Source: Pseudarthrobacter oxydans
GTDB lineage: Bacteria; Actinomycetota; Actinomycetes; Actinomycetales; Micrococcaceae
Reading direction: 5' to 3'
NCBI RefSeq assembly: GCF_030812335.1
Contig: NZ_JAUSSN010000002.1
Coordinates: 248,001-312,000 of the forward strand
DNA length: 64,000 nucleotides
The notes below the pieces were generated by a model. It made no database searches. It was not told the origin of the DNA and saw nothing but the letters and a program-made list of their open reading frames with translations. Below, one piece after another: positions 16,574 through 25,123 of this stretch (the first letter of the stretch is position 1; each line of letters starts with the position of its first letter). The translations under genes and the position numbers were made by a program.

Positions 16574-17486
16574 AACCGCTTTCGTGACCCGAACTCTGGC
16601 CGGGAGGAGTCCAGGGCCGCAGGTGCACCACATCGCCGGCCGTCACCACGTGCTCGTGTCCCCCGGAGTCGACCACCATGAGTGAGCCGTAGTCATCCAG
16701 GCGGGTGGCGTGACCGATAAGTTCGTGGTCGCCGGGAAGCTGGGCGCGGACCTGCTTGCCCAGCGTCGTCAGCAGGTGCTCAACCCGCTTGTGCAGCGAG
16801 GGGCCGCCGGCCATCCCGGCGGCGGGATCGCCGTCGGCGTTGCAGAAGCTGCGGTAGAGCGTGGCGAACCGGGACAGGTAGCTCTTGAGCAGCTCGGTCC
16901 GGTCCACCGTCGTCGGGTGTTCCAGCAGGACGGACGTGGCGGTGGGCACCGGGAGCTCGGCCTCGGTGAGGGTGACGTTCAGCCCGGTCCCCAGCACGAC
17001 GGGCGGCACGGCGCCGCCGGCCATCGGGCCCAGCTGGGCCAGGATGCCGGCGATTTTCCGGCCGCGCACCAGAACGTCGTTGGGCCACTTGAGCTCCGCC
17101 GGGATGCCGGCCGTCTCCAGCAGCGCCTCGCGCAGCGCCAGTGCCGCCAGCAGCGAGAGCCAGGAATAGCTCTGGGTCGGCAGGGGGCGTCCCTCGGCGT
17201 TGACCGGGCGCAGCACCAGCGAGACGGAGACCGCGCTCTTGGCCGGCGATTCCCAGTGGCGGTCCAGGCGGCCGCGGGCGGCGCTCTGGTATTCGGCGGT
17301 GAGCACGGTGAGGTCCGGGTACGCGGCGGGATCCTCGGTGACACCGCGCAGCAGGTCCGCGTTCGTGGAGCCGGTGGAGTCCACCACCGTCAGCCGCGGA
17401 ATGCCGTTGGCGGAGAGGAACACCTCATCACTGAGGGCGTTCACATCAAGGGGCGGACGGTCCGGGGATTCCTGCGCGGCTTCCAT
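16566..17486 (-). CDS. birA: biotin--[acetyl-CoA carboxylase] ligase
   Basis: A 306-residue monofunctional biotin protein ligase without an N-terminal DNA-binding domain. DSTGSTNADL, the biotin loop QSAARGRLDRHWES (GRGR variant), KWPNDVLVRGRKIAGILAQ and the GTGLNV segment are all present. It activates biotin to biotinyl-AMP and transfers it to the carrier lysine, here the EAMKM site of AccA. It is first in an overlapping operon with the PH protein and cyclase. A promoter TAGGAT sits 7 bp upstream of the ATG with no ribosome site, so the message is probably leaderless. It lies beside the carboxylase genes it serves, as in mycobacteria. Confidence 0.95.
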   Translation of the reverse strand: MEAAQESPDRPPLDVNALSDEVFLSANGIPRLTVVDSTGSTNADLLRGVTEDPAAYPDLTVLTAEYQSAARGRLDRHWESPAKSAVSVSLVLRPVNAEGRPLPTQSYSWLSLLAALALREALLETAGIPAELKWPNDVLVRGRKIAGILAQLGPMAGGAVPPVVLGTGLNVTLTEAELPVPTATSVLLEHPTTVDRTELLKSYLSRFATLYRSFCNADGDPAAGMAGGPSLHKRVEHLLTTLGKQVRAQLPGDHELIGHATRLDDYGSLMVVDSGGHEHVVTAGDVVHLRPWTPPGQSSGHESGYA

Positions 17487-17493
17487 GCCTTGA

Positions 17494-17499
17494 ATCCTA
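17494..17499 (-). promoter_or_regulatory. -10 element of leaderless birA promoter
   Basis: TAGGAT on the minus strand ends 7 bp before the birA ATG, leaving no room for a Shine-Dalgarno site. The same arrangement recurs at nine other genes in the window. The 186-bp gap behind it (17487-17672) holds no other gene or clear hairpin. Confidence 0.6.
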
Positions 17500-17672
17500 C
17501 CGAGTTACGCCGCCGTCGGCTCCGACACCGGCCCGAAGGAGCGTCCCCACTTCTGAATGCCCCCAACGGCGGGTTGGACCGAAACGCCGCGGATTTCCGG
17601 CGTCGAACCCGCAATAGTGGGGAATTTCAGCGGCGCCGGCCGTCCACTGGAACACCGGAAGCCGCAGGAAAC

Positions 17673-18578
17673 TCAGAGGAAGATGTCAGGAATCAGCTTC
17701 TCTTCCGGGGCGCCCAGGCTGTAGGGGGTGAAGTCCGTGACGCCGGCGGCCGCGAGGACCTGCTCGTCGGTGTAGAAGTTCCCGCTCCAGCTGCCAGATT
17801 CCGGGATCGCGTTGCTGCTGGTCAGGACGGCGTGGGCCGCATCTGCCATGATTTCGGGGCCGCGGGCGCCCCGGACGATCTTTTCGCCGCCCGGCATGTT
17901 GCGGATGGCGGCCGTGTTGATCAGGGTGCAGGGCCACAGCGAGTTCACGCTGATCCCGTCGACCTTCAGTTCCTCGGCCAGGCCCAGGGTGGTCAGGCTC
18001 ATGCCGTACTTCGCCATGGTGTAGGCCAGGTGCATGCCGGCCCATTTGGGGTCCAGGTTCAGCGGCGGGGAGAGCGTCAGGATCTGGCCGGCGTCGGATT
18101 CGCGCAGCGCGGGCAGGGCGAGCTTGGAGAGCAGGAACGTGCCGCGGACGTTGATGTCCTGCATCAGGTCGTAGCGCTTCATGTCGACGTCGTCGGTTTT
18201 GGACAGGTCGATCGCGGAGGCGTTGTTGATGACGATGTCGATCCCGCCGAAGCGTTCGACGGCGGCGGCCACCGCGCCGGCGACATCGGCGTCGTTGCGC
18301 ACATCCCCGACCAGCGGCAGGGCCTGGCCGCCGGCTTCCTCGATCTGTTCGGCGGCGGAGTAGACCGTGCCTTCGAGCTTGGCGTGCGGCTGGCCGGTCT
18401 TGGCCATCAAAACAATGTTGGCGCCGTCGCGCGCGGCGCGGGTGGCGATGGCCAGGCCGATGCCGCGGCTTCCCCCGGAGATGAGGATGGTGCGGCCCTG
18501 GAGGGACCCGGCGGCCTGGTAGGGCCCTGGCTGCTGGGACTGCGGGGCGGTGCCCGAAGCGTCGTTGCTCAAAGTCAT
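17673..18578 (-). CDS. SDR-family oxidoreductase, HSDL2-like
   Basis: A 301-residue short-chain dehydrogenase. The NAD(P)-binding GGSRGIGLAIA is near residue 35, NNAS near 117, and the catalytic YTMAK near 185. The stretch LSPPLNLDPKWAG before the Tyr is characteristic of the HSDL2-like subgroup, which is associated with lipid or fatty-acid metabolism. The physiological substrate is not known. Start: ATG at 18576-18578, placed 6 bp after a TAGAGT -10 element, so leaderless. It is divergent from accD, and a perfect palindrome sits over its promoter, suggesting control by a ligand-responsive repressor. Confidence 0.9.
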   Translation of the reverse strand: MTLSNDASGTAPQSQQPGPYQAAGSLQGRTILISGGSRGIGLAIATRAARDGANIVLMAKTGQPHAKLEGTVYSAAEQIEEAGGQALPLVGDVRNDADVAGAVAAAVERFGGIDIVINNASAIDLSKTDDVDMKRYDLMQDINVRGTFLLSKLALPALRESDAGQILTLSPPLNLDPKWAGMHLAYTMAKYGMSLTTLGLAEELKVDGISVNSLWPCTLINTAAIRNMPGGEKIVRGARGPEIMADAAHAVLTSSNAIPESGSWSGNFYTDEQVLAAAGVTDFTPYSLGAPEEKLIPDIFL

Positions 18579-18584
18579 GAGGAC

Positions 18585-18614
18585 ACTCTAGCCCATGTTA
18601 CTGATGAGTAACAT
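18585..18614 (-). promoter_or_regulatory. SDR promoter with overlapping palindromic operator
   Basis: Minus-strand -35 TGTTAC (18608-18613), 17-bp spacer, -10 TAGAGT (18585-18590), then 6 bp to the ATG. A perfect inverted repeat ATGTTACT-GATG-AGTAACAT occupies 18595-18614, covering the -35 and most of the spacer. This is a typical layout for repression by a TetR- or GntR-like protein. No regulator gene lies next to it. Confidence 0.65.
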
Positions 18615-18688
18615 AGGCTGCGCTGCGCCCGTCCGGACAACCGCCGCCCGGGCCCGCGTGGTGCTTCCGGTGAGAGTTGGGGTGAATC

Positions 18689-18733
18689 TTGTAGGTTTTC
18701 TACAGCGGCGTGGGCCAATGGCGTCACTAGACT
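18689..18733 (+). promoter_or_regulatory. accD promoter region with TGTAG-N5-CTACA inverted repeat
   Basis: The inverted repeat TGTAG (18690-18694) / CTACA (18700-18704) lies 23 bp upstream of a candidate -10 TAGACT (18728-18733). The leader to the accD start is about 120 nt. The same TGTAG-N5-CTACA core occurs upstream of accA, where the arms extend to 10 bp, which suggests a shared regulator. Confidence 0.5.
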
Positions 18734-18858
18734 TGCCATCAAGGCCCGGCTTTTGTGGATACCAGCTAAAGCGCCACGCGGGACAGGGCCGGCGCACCAC
18801 AGCAACGCCAGCACCACACGATTCAGCAGAACATCAGCGACAGAGCCGGAGACACTTG

Positions 18859-20442
18859 ATGAGCCACGATCTGACCACGACCGCGGGAAAGATTGCCGAT
18901 TTCCGCGACCGCCAGGCCCGTGCTGAGCAGCCCTCCGGCCCGGAAGCGATCGAGAAGCAGCACGCCCGCGGCAAGAAGACGGCCCGCGAGCGCATCGACC
19001 TGCTGCTGGACGCCGGCTCCTTCGTCGAGTTCGACGCGCTCGCCGTGCACCGCTCCACCGCCTTCGGCATGGAGAAGAAGAAGCCGCTGGGCGACGGCCT
19101 GGTCTCCGGCTACGGCACCGTGGACGGCCGTCCCGTGGCCGTGTACAGCCAGGACTTTTCCGTCTACGGCGGCTCGCTGAGCCAGGTCAACGGCGAAAAG
19201 ATCGTCAAGGTCCAGGAATTCGCGCTGCGCAACGGCTGCCCCGTGGTCGGCATCCTCGACGGCGGCGGCGCCCGCATCCAGGAAGGCGTCGCCTCGCTCG
19301 CGATGTTCGCGGACATCTTCCGCAACAACGTCCATGCCTCCGGCGTGGTCCCGCAGATCTCCCTCATCATGGGCCCCTCCGCCGGCGGCGCGGCCTACTC
19401 CCCGGCCCTGACCGACTATGTGGTCATGGTGGACAAGACCTCGCACATGTTCATCACCGGCCCGGACGTGATCAAGACCGTCACGGGCGAGGACGTGGAC
19501 ATGGAGACCCTCGGCGGCGCCCGGCAGCACAACTCCAACACCGGCACCTCCACCTACCTCGCCTCCGACGAGGCCGACGCCATCGAGTTCGTGCGCGAAC
19601 TCCTGGACTTCCTGCCCTCCAACAACCTCGCCGAGGCCCCGGTGCTGGAGCACACCCAGGAGCTGGAGCTCGACGACGACGACCTCGCCCTGGACGCGCT
19701 GATCCCGGATTCGGCCAACCAGCCGTACGACATGCGCAAGGTCATCGATCAGATTGTGGACGACGCGCACTTCCTGGAGATGCAGTCCCTCTACGCCCCG
19801 AACGTGATGATCGGCTACGGCCGGGTCGAGGGCCACACCGTGGGCATCGTGGCCAACCAGCCGATGCAGTTCGCCGGCACCCTGGACATCGCCGCCTCGG
19901 AGAAGGCAGCCCGCTTTGTCCGGCACTGCGACGCCTTCAACATCCCCATCATCACGCTCGTGGACGTGCCGGGTTTCCTGCCGGGCAAGGACCAGGAGTT
20001 CCAGGGCATCATCCGCCGCGGCGCGAAGCTGCTCTACGCCTACGCCGAGGCCACCGTGCCGAAGCTGACCGTCATCACGCGCAAGGCCTACGGCGGGGCG
20101 TACATCGTGATGGGCTCCAAGAAGCTCGGCGCGGACCTCAACCTGGCCTGGCCCACCGCGCAGATCGGCGTGATGGGCGCCCAGGGCGCCGTCAACATCC
20201 TGTACCGCCGCGAACTCGCCGCGGTCGCGGCGGACGGCGGCGACGTCGAGGCCAAGCGCGCCGAGGTCATCCGGCAGTACGAGGAAGAGCTGCTCAACCC
20301 CTACCAGGCGGCCCAGCTCGGCTACGTGGACGCGGTCATTGCCCCGTCCGAGACCCGGATCCAGATCATCAAGGGCCTGCGTGCCCTGCGGGACAAGCGC
20401 GCCAGCCTGCCCGCCAAGAAGCACGGGAACATCCCGCTGTGA
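18859..20442 (+). CDS. accD: acyl-CoA carboxylase beta (carboxyltransferase) subunit
   Basis: A 527-residue carboxyltransferase of the AccD5/PccB type. The N-terminal half has the crotonase-fold signature [14 protein letters not shown] and the oxyanion region [16 protein letters not shown]. The C-terminal half has [15 protein letters not shown] and [19 protein letters not shown]. It transfers the carboxyl group from carboxybiotin to an acyl-CoA (propionyl- or acetyl-CoA), supplying methylmalonyl- or malonyl-CoA for lipid synthesis. Start: ATG at 18859-18861 with GGAG upstream; an open frame reaching back to 18595 is ignored. It overlaps accE by 4 bp (GTGA). Its biotin-bearing partner AccA lies 11 kb downstream rather than next door. 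Confidence 0.96.
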   Translation: MSHDLTTTAGKIADFRDRQARAEQPSGPEAIEKQHARGKKTARERIDLLLDAGSFVEFDALAVHRSTAFGMEKKKPLGDGLVSGYGTVDGRPVAVYSQDFSVYGGSLSQVNGEKIVKVQEFALRNGCPVVGILDGGGARIQEGVASLAMFADIFRNNVHASGVVPQISLIMGPSAGGAAYSPALTDYVVMVDKTSHMFITGPDVIKTVTGEDVDMETLGGARQHNSNTGTSTYLASDEADAIEFVRELLDFLPSNNLAEAPVLEHTQELELDDDDLALDALIPDSANQPYDMRKVIDQIVDDAHFLEMQSLYAPNVMIGYGRVEGHTVGIVANQPMQFAGTLDIAASEKAARFVRHCDAFNIPIITLVDVPGFLPGKDQEFQGIIRRGAKLLYAYAEATVPKLTVITRKAYGGAYIVMGSKKLGADLNLAWPTAQIGVMGAQGAVNILYRRELAAVAADGGDVEAKRAEVIRQYEEELLNPYQAAQLGYVDAVIAPSETRIQIIKGLRALRDKRASLPAKKHGNIPL

Positions 20443-20819
20443 TCCCCACCGGCTCCCAGCCTTCGCAAGTCCCCACCGGCTCCCAGCCTTCGCAAGCTCA
20501 GTCCGGGTCCCCCGCCGGTGTGGGCCCCCAGGCCGGGTCCCTCGCCGGCGTGGGCCCATCCACCCACCCCGCGGTTGAGCCCGGGGACGAGTCCGGGGTT
20601 GGGGCCGGGGAGACGCTGGCGGCCCAGCCGCTGTTCGCCGTCGTCAAGGGCGAGCCCACTCCCGAGGAGCTCGCGGCGCTGGCCGCCGTCGTGCTCTCCG
20701 TGGGCAGCGGCGAACCGGCTGAGCCGCAGCAGCCGAGCGCCCGGCACTGGATCCGCCGGCAGCAGCTGCAGCTGGCACCGAAGCCGGGACCCGGTTCCTG
20801 GAAGCGCAGCCGCGGCTGA
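20439..20819 (+). CDS. accE: acyl-CoA carboxylase epsilon subunit
   Basis: A 126-residue protein. Its C-terminal half matches the small AccE subunit: [21 protein letters not shown], then a Trp-containing stretch and the ending PGPGSWKRS. AccE binds the AccD core and stimulates the holo-carboxylase in actinobacteria. The GTG start overlaps the accD stop (GTGA at 20439-20442). The first 60 residues are Pro/Gly/Ser/Gln-rich and are partly built from a perfect tandem repeat beginning right after the accD stop. The functional core could also begin at a later in-frame codon, so the true N-terminus is uncertain. Confidence 0.88.
   Translation: MIPTGSQPSQVPTGSQPSQAQSGSPAGVGPQAGSLAGVGPSTHPAVEPGDESGVGAGETLAAQPLFAVVKGEPTPEELAALAAVVLSVGSGEPAEPQQPSARHWIRRQQLQLAPKPGPGSWKRSRG
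20443..20496 (+). repeat. perfect 27-bp tandem duplication at the accD stop
   Basis: Two exact 27-bp units, 20443-20469 and 20470-20496, start on the base after the accD stop codon. In the accE frame each codes PTGSQPSQ plus a linking residue. A looser 30-bp echo (GGCCCCCAGGCCGGG-like) follows to about 20560. Confidence 0.9.
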
Positions 20820-20869
20820 CGCCTCCGGGCCACCGCACCCGCCCGGCCCCGAAAAAAGTGCAGCAACCC

Positions 20870-20898
20870 TTTCATAACGGCCCCGGCCCGGCTAATGT
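20870..20898 (+). promoter_or_regulatory. leaderless promoter of the DUF885 gene
   Basis: -35-like TTTCAT (20870-20875), 17-bp spacer, -10 TAATGT (20893-20898), then 7 bp to the GTG start at 20906. There is no ribosome site between, so transcription probably begins at the GTG. Confidence 0.65.
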
Positions 20899-20905
20899 CT
20901 TTCGG

Positions 20906-22615
20906 GTGACTACCGAACCCACTGACAACACTGCCGCCAACAACACCGTTCCGGCGCGCCCGCACACCGCCATCGATGCCGTCGCCGATGCCTTCACGGA
21001 CACGCTGATCCGGCTTAACCCGAGTTTCGCCACCGAGCTCGGGATCCCCGGGCACGAGACTGAATACCAGGACTTCTCCCCCGCCGGGATTGAGGAGTTC
21101 GCGGCCGCCGCGCGCGAGACGCTGGCGGCGCTGGAGGGCCTGGAGCCTGCGGACGACGTCGACGCCGTCACCCTGGATGCCATGCGCGAGCGCCTGGGAC
21201 TGCAGCTGGAACTTCACGAATCCGGCTGGGACCTGGCCGAGCTGAACAACATCGCCTCCGCGCCGCAGGAGATCCGCGCGATCTTCGACCTGATGCCGAC
21301 GGACACCGCGGCGCAGTGGGAGCACATCGCGGGCCGTGCGCACAACGTCCCCGCCGCGCTGGACGGCTACATCGCGTCGCTGCGCACCGCCCTGGGGGCC
21401 GGCAAAGTTGCCGCCGCGCGGCAGGTGAAGATCGTGATTGAACAGACCACCAAGCACGCCGCGGAGGACGGCTTCTTCGCGAAGCTGGCGGCCAACGCCA
21501 AAACCGCGGACGGCCCGCTGCCCGGGGACGTGCAGTCCGCGCTCGACGCCGGCGCCGCCGCCGCACGGGTGGCCTACTCCCGGCTGGCCGGCTTCCTGGA
21601 GTCCGAACTGCTGCCTGTCGCGCCGGAGAAGGACGCCGTGGGCCGCGAGCGATACGCGCTGGCCTCCCGCGTGTTCCTCGGCGCCGCCGTGGACCTGGAG
21701 GAAACCTACGCCTGGGGTGTGCAGGAACTCGACCGCCTGATCGCCGAACAGCAGCGGGTGGCCGAGGAAATCCGCCCCGGCGCCACGATCGAGGAAGCCA
21801 AGGAAGTCCTGGACAACGATCCCGCCCGGCAGCTCAAGGGCACCGAGGCCCTCCGGGTGTGGATGCAGGAGCTCTCCGACCGGGCCGTGGCCGACCTTGC
21901 CGGCGTGCACTTCGACATCCCCGACGTCATGAAGACCCTGGAGTGCAAGATCGCCCCGACCGACGAGGGCGGCATCTACTACACCGGACCCTCGGACGAC
22001 TTCAGCCGGCCGGGCCGCATGTGGTGGTCCGTGCCGCCGGGCGAGGACACCTTCACCACCTGGGCCGAGACCACCACGGTCTACCACGAGGGCGTCCCGG
22101 GCCACCACCTGCAGGTAGCGACCGCCACCTACCGCCGCGAGCTGCTCAACAAGTGGCGCCGGAACGTCTGCTGGACCTCCGGGCACGGCGAAGGCTGGGC
22201 ACTCTACGCCGAGAAGCTGATGCAGGAACTGGGCTACCTCAAGGATCCCGGTGACCACATGGGCATGCTGGACATGCAGCGCATGCGGGCCGCCCGCGTG
22301 GTGTTCGACATCGGCGTCCACCTGGAGCTGGAGATGCCCGAGCGGTGGGGGTCTGGCACCTGGACTCCGGACAAGGGGTACGGGTTCCTCAAGCAGAACC
22401 TCGCGATCAGCGAAGGCCAGCTGAACTTCGAGTTCACCCGCTACCTCGGCTGGCCGGGCCAGGCGCCGTCGTACAAGGTGGGCCAGCGGCTCTGGGAGCA
22501 GATCCGCGCCGAGCTCGAATCCCGTCCCGGCTTCGAGCTGAGGGAGTTCCACACCAAAGCCCTCAACATCGGCTCGGTCGGCCTGGACACCCTCAAGCGC
22601 GCGCTGCTGGCGTAG
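20906..22615 (+). CDS. DUF885 family protein, putative zinc peptidase
   Basis: A 569-residue DUF885 protein. YHEGVPGHHLQ near residue 398 is an HExxxGHH metal-binding motif, followed by GHGEGWALYAEKL supplying a further Glu. Together these resemble the active site of M3-like peptidases. The last part (RYLGWPGQAPSYKVGQ) is a strong family hallmark. No signal peptide is visible, so a cytosolic peptidase or hydrolase is likely; the substrate is unknown. Start GTG at 20906 was chosen because a -10 element lies 7 bp upstream; the open frame extends 16 codons further back. It is a separate unit from accE, which ends 86 bp before it. Confidence 0.9.
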   Translation: MTTEPTDNTAANNTVPARPHTAIDAVADAFTDTLIRLNPSFATELGIPGHETEYQDFSPAGIEEFAAAARETLAALEGLEPADDVDAVTLDAMRERLGLQLELHESGWDLAELNNIASAPQEIRAIFDLMPTDTAAQWEHIAGRAHNVPAALDGYIASLRTALGAGKVAAARQVKIVIEQTTKHAAEDGFFAKLAANAKTADGPLPGDVQSALDAGAAAARVAYSRLAGFLESELLPVAPEKDAVGRERYALASRVFLGAAVDLEETYAWGVQELDRLIAEQQRVAEEIRPGATIEEAKEVLDNDPARQLKGTEALRVWMQELSDRAVADLAGVHFDIPDVMKTLECKIAPTDEGGIYYTGPSDDFSRPGRMWWSVPPGEDTFTTWAETTTVYHEGVPGHHLQVATATYRRELLNKWRRNVCWTSGHGEGWALYAEKLMQELGYLKDPGDHMGMLDMQRMRAARVVFDIGVHLELEMPERWGSGTWTPDKGYGFLKQNLAISEGQLNFEFTRYLGWPGQAPSYKVGQRLWEQIRAELESRPGFELREFHTKALNIGSVGLDTLKRALLA

Positions 22616-22634
22616 CACCGCCGGTCAGCGCGCG

Positions 22635-22670
22635 CTGCCGGTGCAACCGCCGGTGCAACTGCCGGCAAGC
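22635..22670. repeat. 12-bp degenerate tandem repeat after the DUF885 gene
   Basis: Three 12-bp units (22635-22646, 22647-22658, 22659-22670) follow the pattern CTGCCGGTGCAA. They begin 20 bp after the stop codon. The adjoining bases repeat CCGCCGG and GCGCGCTGCCGG less regularly. Confidence 0.7.
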
Positions 22671-22725
22671 GCGCTGCCGGACCCGGGCTAACCACCGCCG
22701 AGAAGCGCGCGGCGCACGGCCGCAC

Positions 22726-22788
22726 CGCCGAGGTGACAGTTCGCGCCCATGATGTGCCAGCGCATGGGCGCGAACTGTCACCTCGGCG
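22726..22788. repeat. perfect 25-bp inverted repeat (REP-like palindrome)
   Basis: Arms 22726-22750 and 22764-22788 are exact reverse complements around a 13-nt loop (22751-22763). It sits alone in the 347-bp gap between two same-strand genes, 111 bp after the DUF885 stop and 175 bp before the symporter start. It is far longer and more perfect than needed for a terminator and has no T-run. A repeated extragenic palindrome or the relic of a small mobile element is the best guess. Confidence 0.85.
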
Positions 22789-22962
22789 TAAATCCCGGGG
22801 CGGACGGGAGACAATCGCCACAACCGGCCCGGGAATAACTTCACAATCGAGGTGTCCTCCGGCGTGTTTCCGGGGATTCTGCGAGCGGGGCCGGAAATCT
22901 GCCACGTCATATTTCTCAACATCCGTTCGCCGTGATAGTTGCGCCGGACCTAGCGTGATCCG

Positions 22963-24435
22963 GTGAGCACTCAGACAAACACCCCCGCACCCGCCGGAAA
23001 GACCGGCTTCCAGTTGCCCAAGTGGGCCGGCTCGTTCGGCTTCCAGATCATCGCCGCCCTGATCGTGGGCCTGGGACTTGGCCTGCTGGCCAAGTACACG
23101 GGCAGCACCAAGGCGAACCCCAACGCCCTCGGCGCCACCCTGCAGACCATCGGCTCGAGCTACGTCTCGCTGCTGCAGACCGCCGTTGTGCCCCTCATCT
23201 TCACCGCCGTGGTCAGCTCCATCTCCAACCTGCGCGCCGTCTCCAACGCCGCCCGGCTGGCCTGGAACACGCTGCTCTGGTTCGCCATCACCGCGCTGAT
23301 CTCTGTGCTGATCGGCATCGGCCTGGGCGTGTTCCTGCAGCCCGGCGCCAACACCGGTATCACCCAGGAGGCCAAGTACGCCGGCAAGTCCGGTGACTGG
23401 TGGGCGTTCCTGACCGGGCTGTTCCCGAAGAACTTCCTGGGCCTCGGCGCCAGCACCACCGTCACCGAGGGCGTCGCCACCACCGCGGTGAGCTTCAACG
23501 TCCTGCAGATCCTGGTGATCGCGGTCGCCGTCGGCATCGCGGCGCTCAAGGTGGGCAAGGCGGCCGAGCCGTTCCTGAACCTCAACGCCTCCGCCCTTGC
23601 CGTGATCCAGAAGGTCCTCTGGTGGATCATCCGGATCGCCCCGATCGGCACCGTCGGCCTGATCGGCAACGCTGTGGCGATCTACGGCTGGGACACCATC
23701 GGCTCCCTGGGCAAGTTCACCTTCGCCATCTACGTGGGCCTGGCCCTCGTGCTGTTCGTTGTCTACCCGGTCCTGGTCCGCGCCCATGGCCTGTCGATCA
23801 AGCAGTACTTCTCCGGCGTCTGGCCGGCCGTCCAGCTGGCCTTCGTGTCCCGCTCCTCGGTGGGCACCCTGCCGCTGACCCAGCGCGTGACCGAACGCAG
23901 CCTCGGCGTCCCCCGCGCCTACGCCTCCTTCGCCGTACCGCTGGGCGCCACCACCAAGATGGACGGCTGCGCCGCGATCTACCCCGCCATCTCGGCGATC
24001 TTCGTGGCCCAGTTCTTCGGCATCCAGCTCGACTTCACCCAGTACCTGCTGATTGCCCTCGTTTCCGTGCTCGGCTCCGCCGCGACCGCCGGGACCACCG
24101 GCGCAGTCGTGATGCTGACCCTGACGCTCTCCACGCTGGGACTGCCGCTGGCCGGCGTCGGGCTGCTGCTGGCGATCGACCCGATCCTGGACATGGGCCG
24201 CACCGCGGTCAACGTGGCCGGGCAGGCCCTGATCCCGACGATCGTGGCCAAACGCCAGGGCATCCTCGACGAGTCGCTGTACAACGCACCGCGCACCGGT
24301 GACCCGTTCAGCGACGAAGTCGACAACACAGTCGACACGGCAGCCGGCACAGCCAACGCCGCCGCCGTCGACCCCTCTGCAGCCGCTCCCGCGGCGCCGC
24401 CGGAAGGCCGCGCGCTGGCCGGCACCAGGGCGTAG
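22963..24435 (+). CDS. dicarboxylate/amino acid:cation symporter (DAACS/SDF family)
   Basis: A 490-residue sodium- or proton-coupled symporter of the glutamate/C4-dicarboxylate (GltP/DctA) family with about eight helices and two re-entrant loops. Visible hallmarks are the serine-rich loop SRSSVGTLPLT, GATTKMDGCAAIYPAI (the NMDGT-equivalent region) and DPILDMGRTAVNVAGQ in the last helix. The C-terminal 55 residues are a hydrophilic Ala/Asp-rich tail. Substrate (glutamate, aspartate, succinate or fumarate) cannot be decided. Start: GTG at 22963, 6 bp after TAGCGT (22951-22956), so probably leaderless. Transcription likely ends at the hairpin just downstream. Confidence 0.94.
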   Translation: MSTQTNTPAPAGKTGFQLPKWAGSFGFQIIAALIVGLGLGLLAKYTGSTKANPNALGATLQTIGSSYVSLLQTAVVPLIFTAVVSSISNLRAVSNAARLAWNTLLWFAITALISVLIGIGLGVFLQPGANTGITQEAKYAGKSGDWWAFLTGLFPKNFLGLGASTTVTEGVATTAVSFNVLQILVIAVAVGIAALKVGKAAEPFLNLNASALAVIQKVLWWIIRIAPIGTVGLIGNAVAIYGWDTIGSLGKFTFAIYVGLALVLFVVYPVLVRAHGLSIKQYFSGVWPAVQLAFVSRSSVGTLPLTQRVTERSLGVPRAYASFAVPLGATTKMDGCAAIYPAISAIFVAQFFGIQLDFTQYLLIALVSVLGSAATAGTTGAVVMLTLTLSTLGLPLAGVGLLLAIDPILDMGRTAVNVAGQALIPTIVAKRQGILDESLYNAPRTGDPFSDEVDNTVDTAAGTANAAAVDPSAAAPAAPPEGRALAGTRA

Positions 24436-24463
24436 CCGACTGCACCAGCATTGAACGGCGCCA

Positions 24464-24517
24464 GCCTTAACAGGGGAAGTCCCCGGGAAAACTCCCGGGG
24501 ACTTCCCCTGTTAAGGC
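24464..24517. terminator. 25-bp-stem hairpin between convergent genes
   Basis: Arms 24464-24488 and 24493-24517 are perfectly complementary with a 4-nt AAAC loop. The hairpin lies 28 bp after the symporter stop and 39 bp from the end of the convergent secreted-protein gene. A bidirectional terminator is the natural reading, although a T-run is lacking on both sides. Confidence 0.75.
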
Positions 24518-24556
24518 GCGGCTGAGCCACGTCTATCGACGGTTGTGCGGTGACGC

Positions 24557-25123
24557 CTAGTGTCCTCCCCGGCCTCCGCCGATCACGCCCTTCTCGACGG
24601 CCTTGGCGACAGCGTCTGCCTCGGCCTGGGTCAGTGTGCCGTCGGTAACCGCCGCATCCAGCTTGGTCTTCAACGCCGCGGCACGGTCAGCCTGGGCCGC
24701 GGTCTGCAGCTCCTCCAGGGCGGCGGTGACCTTGGATTCCTCAATGCCCAACGACTCCGCCAGCGACTTCGCCAGGGCCGCTTCCCTGATGGCGCGGTCC
24801 GGCTTGGTGCCCTCGGCCGGCGGGGTGGTCGGCTTGTTGGCTTCGCGGAAAGCCTGCAGTGCCTCGGTCACCTTGGCCTCATCGACGCCGAGCTTGGCAG
24901 CCAGTTCGGCAGCCTGGGCGGCACCGTGCACTCCGCCCTTGCCGTGGCCGCCGCGCATGCCCTGACCGTCGGTGGTCCCGGGCGTTGCCTCTGCCGACGC
25001 GCTGGAGCTGGGAGTGGGGGTCGGAGTCGTGGCTGCTGACGCCATCCCGGTAACTCCGAGGCCGGCACCCAGGGCCAGTGCCCCGGCCGAGATGGCGAGC
25101 GTCATTCTCTTGGTACGTGACAT
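24557..25123 (-). CDS. small secreted helical protein, function unknown
   Basis: A 188-residue protein with a clear signal peptide (basic MSRTKR, hydrophobic core, cleavage after about ASAA at residue 31). A Thr/Pro/Ser stretch and a GGHGKGG patch follow. The mature part has two similar helical repeats, AAKLGVDEAKVTEALQAF and AESLGIEESKVTAALEEL, then a third helix pair with TQAEADAVAKAVEKG. The end is GGGRGGH. The repeats resemble those of small actinobacterial exported proteins; no enzyme motif is seen. Start: ATG at 25121-25123 with AGGAGA 7 nt upstream. It is convergent with the symporter and divergent from the tetR gene. Confidence 0.85.
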   Translation of the reverse strand: MSRTKRMTLAISAGALALGAGLGVTGMASAATTPTPTPSSSASAEATPGTTDGQGMRGGHGKGGVHGAAQAAELAAKLGVDEAKVTEALQAFREANKPTTPPAEGTKPDRAIREAALAKSLAESLGIEESKVTAALEELQTAAQADRAAALKTKLDAAVTDGTLTQAEADAVAKAVEKGVIGGGRGGH

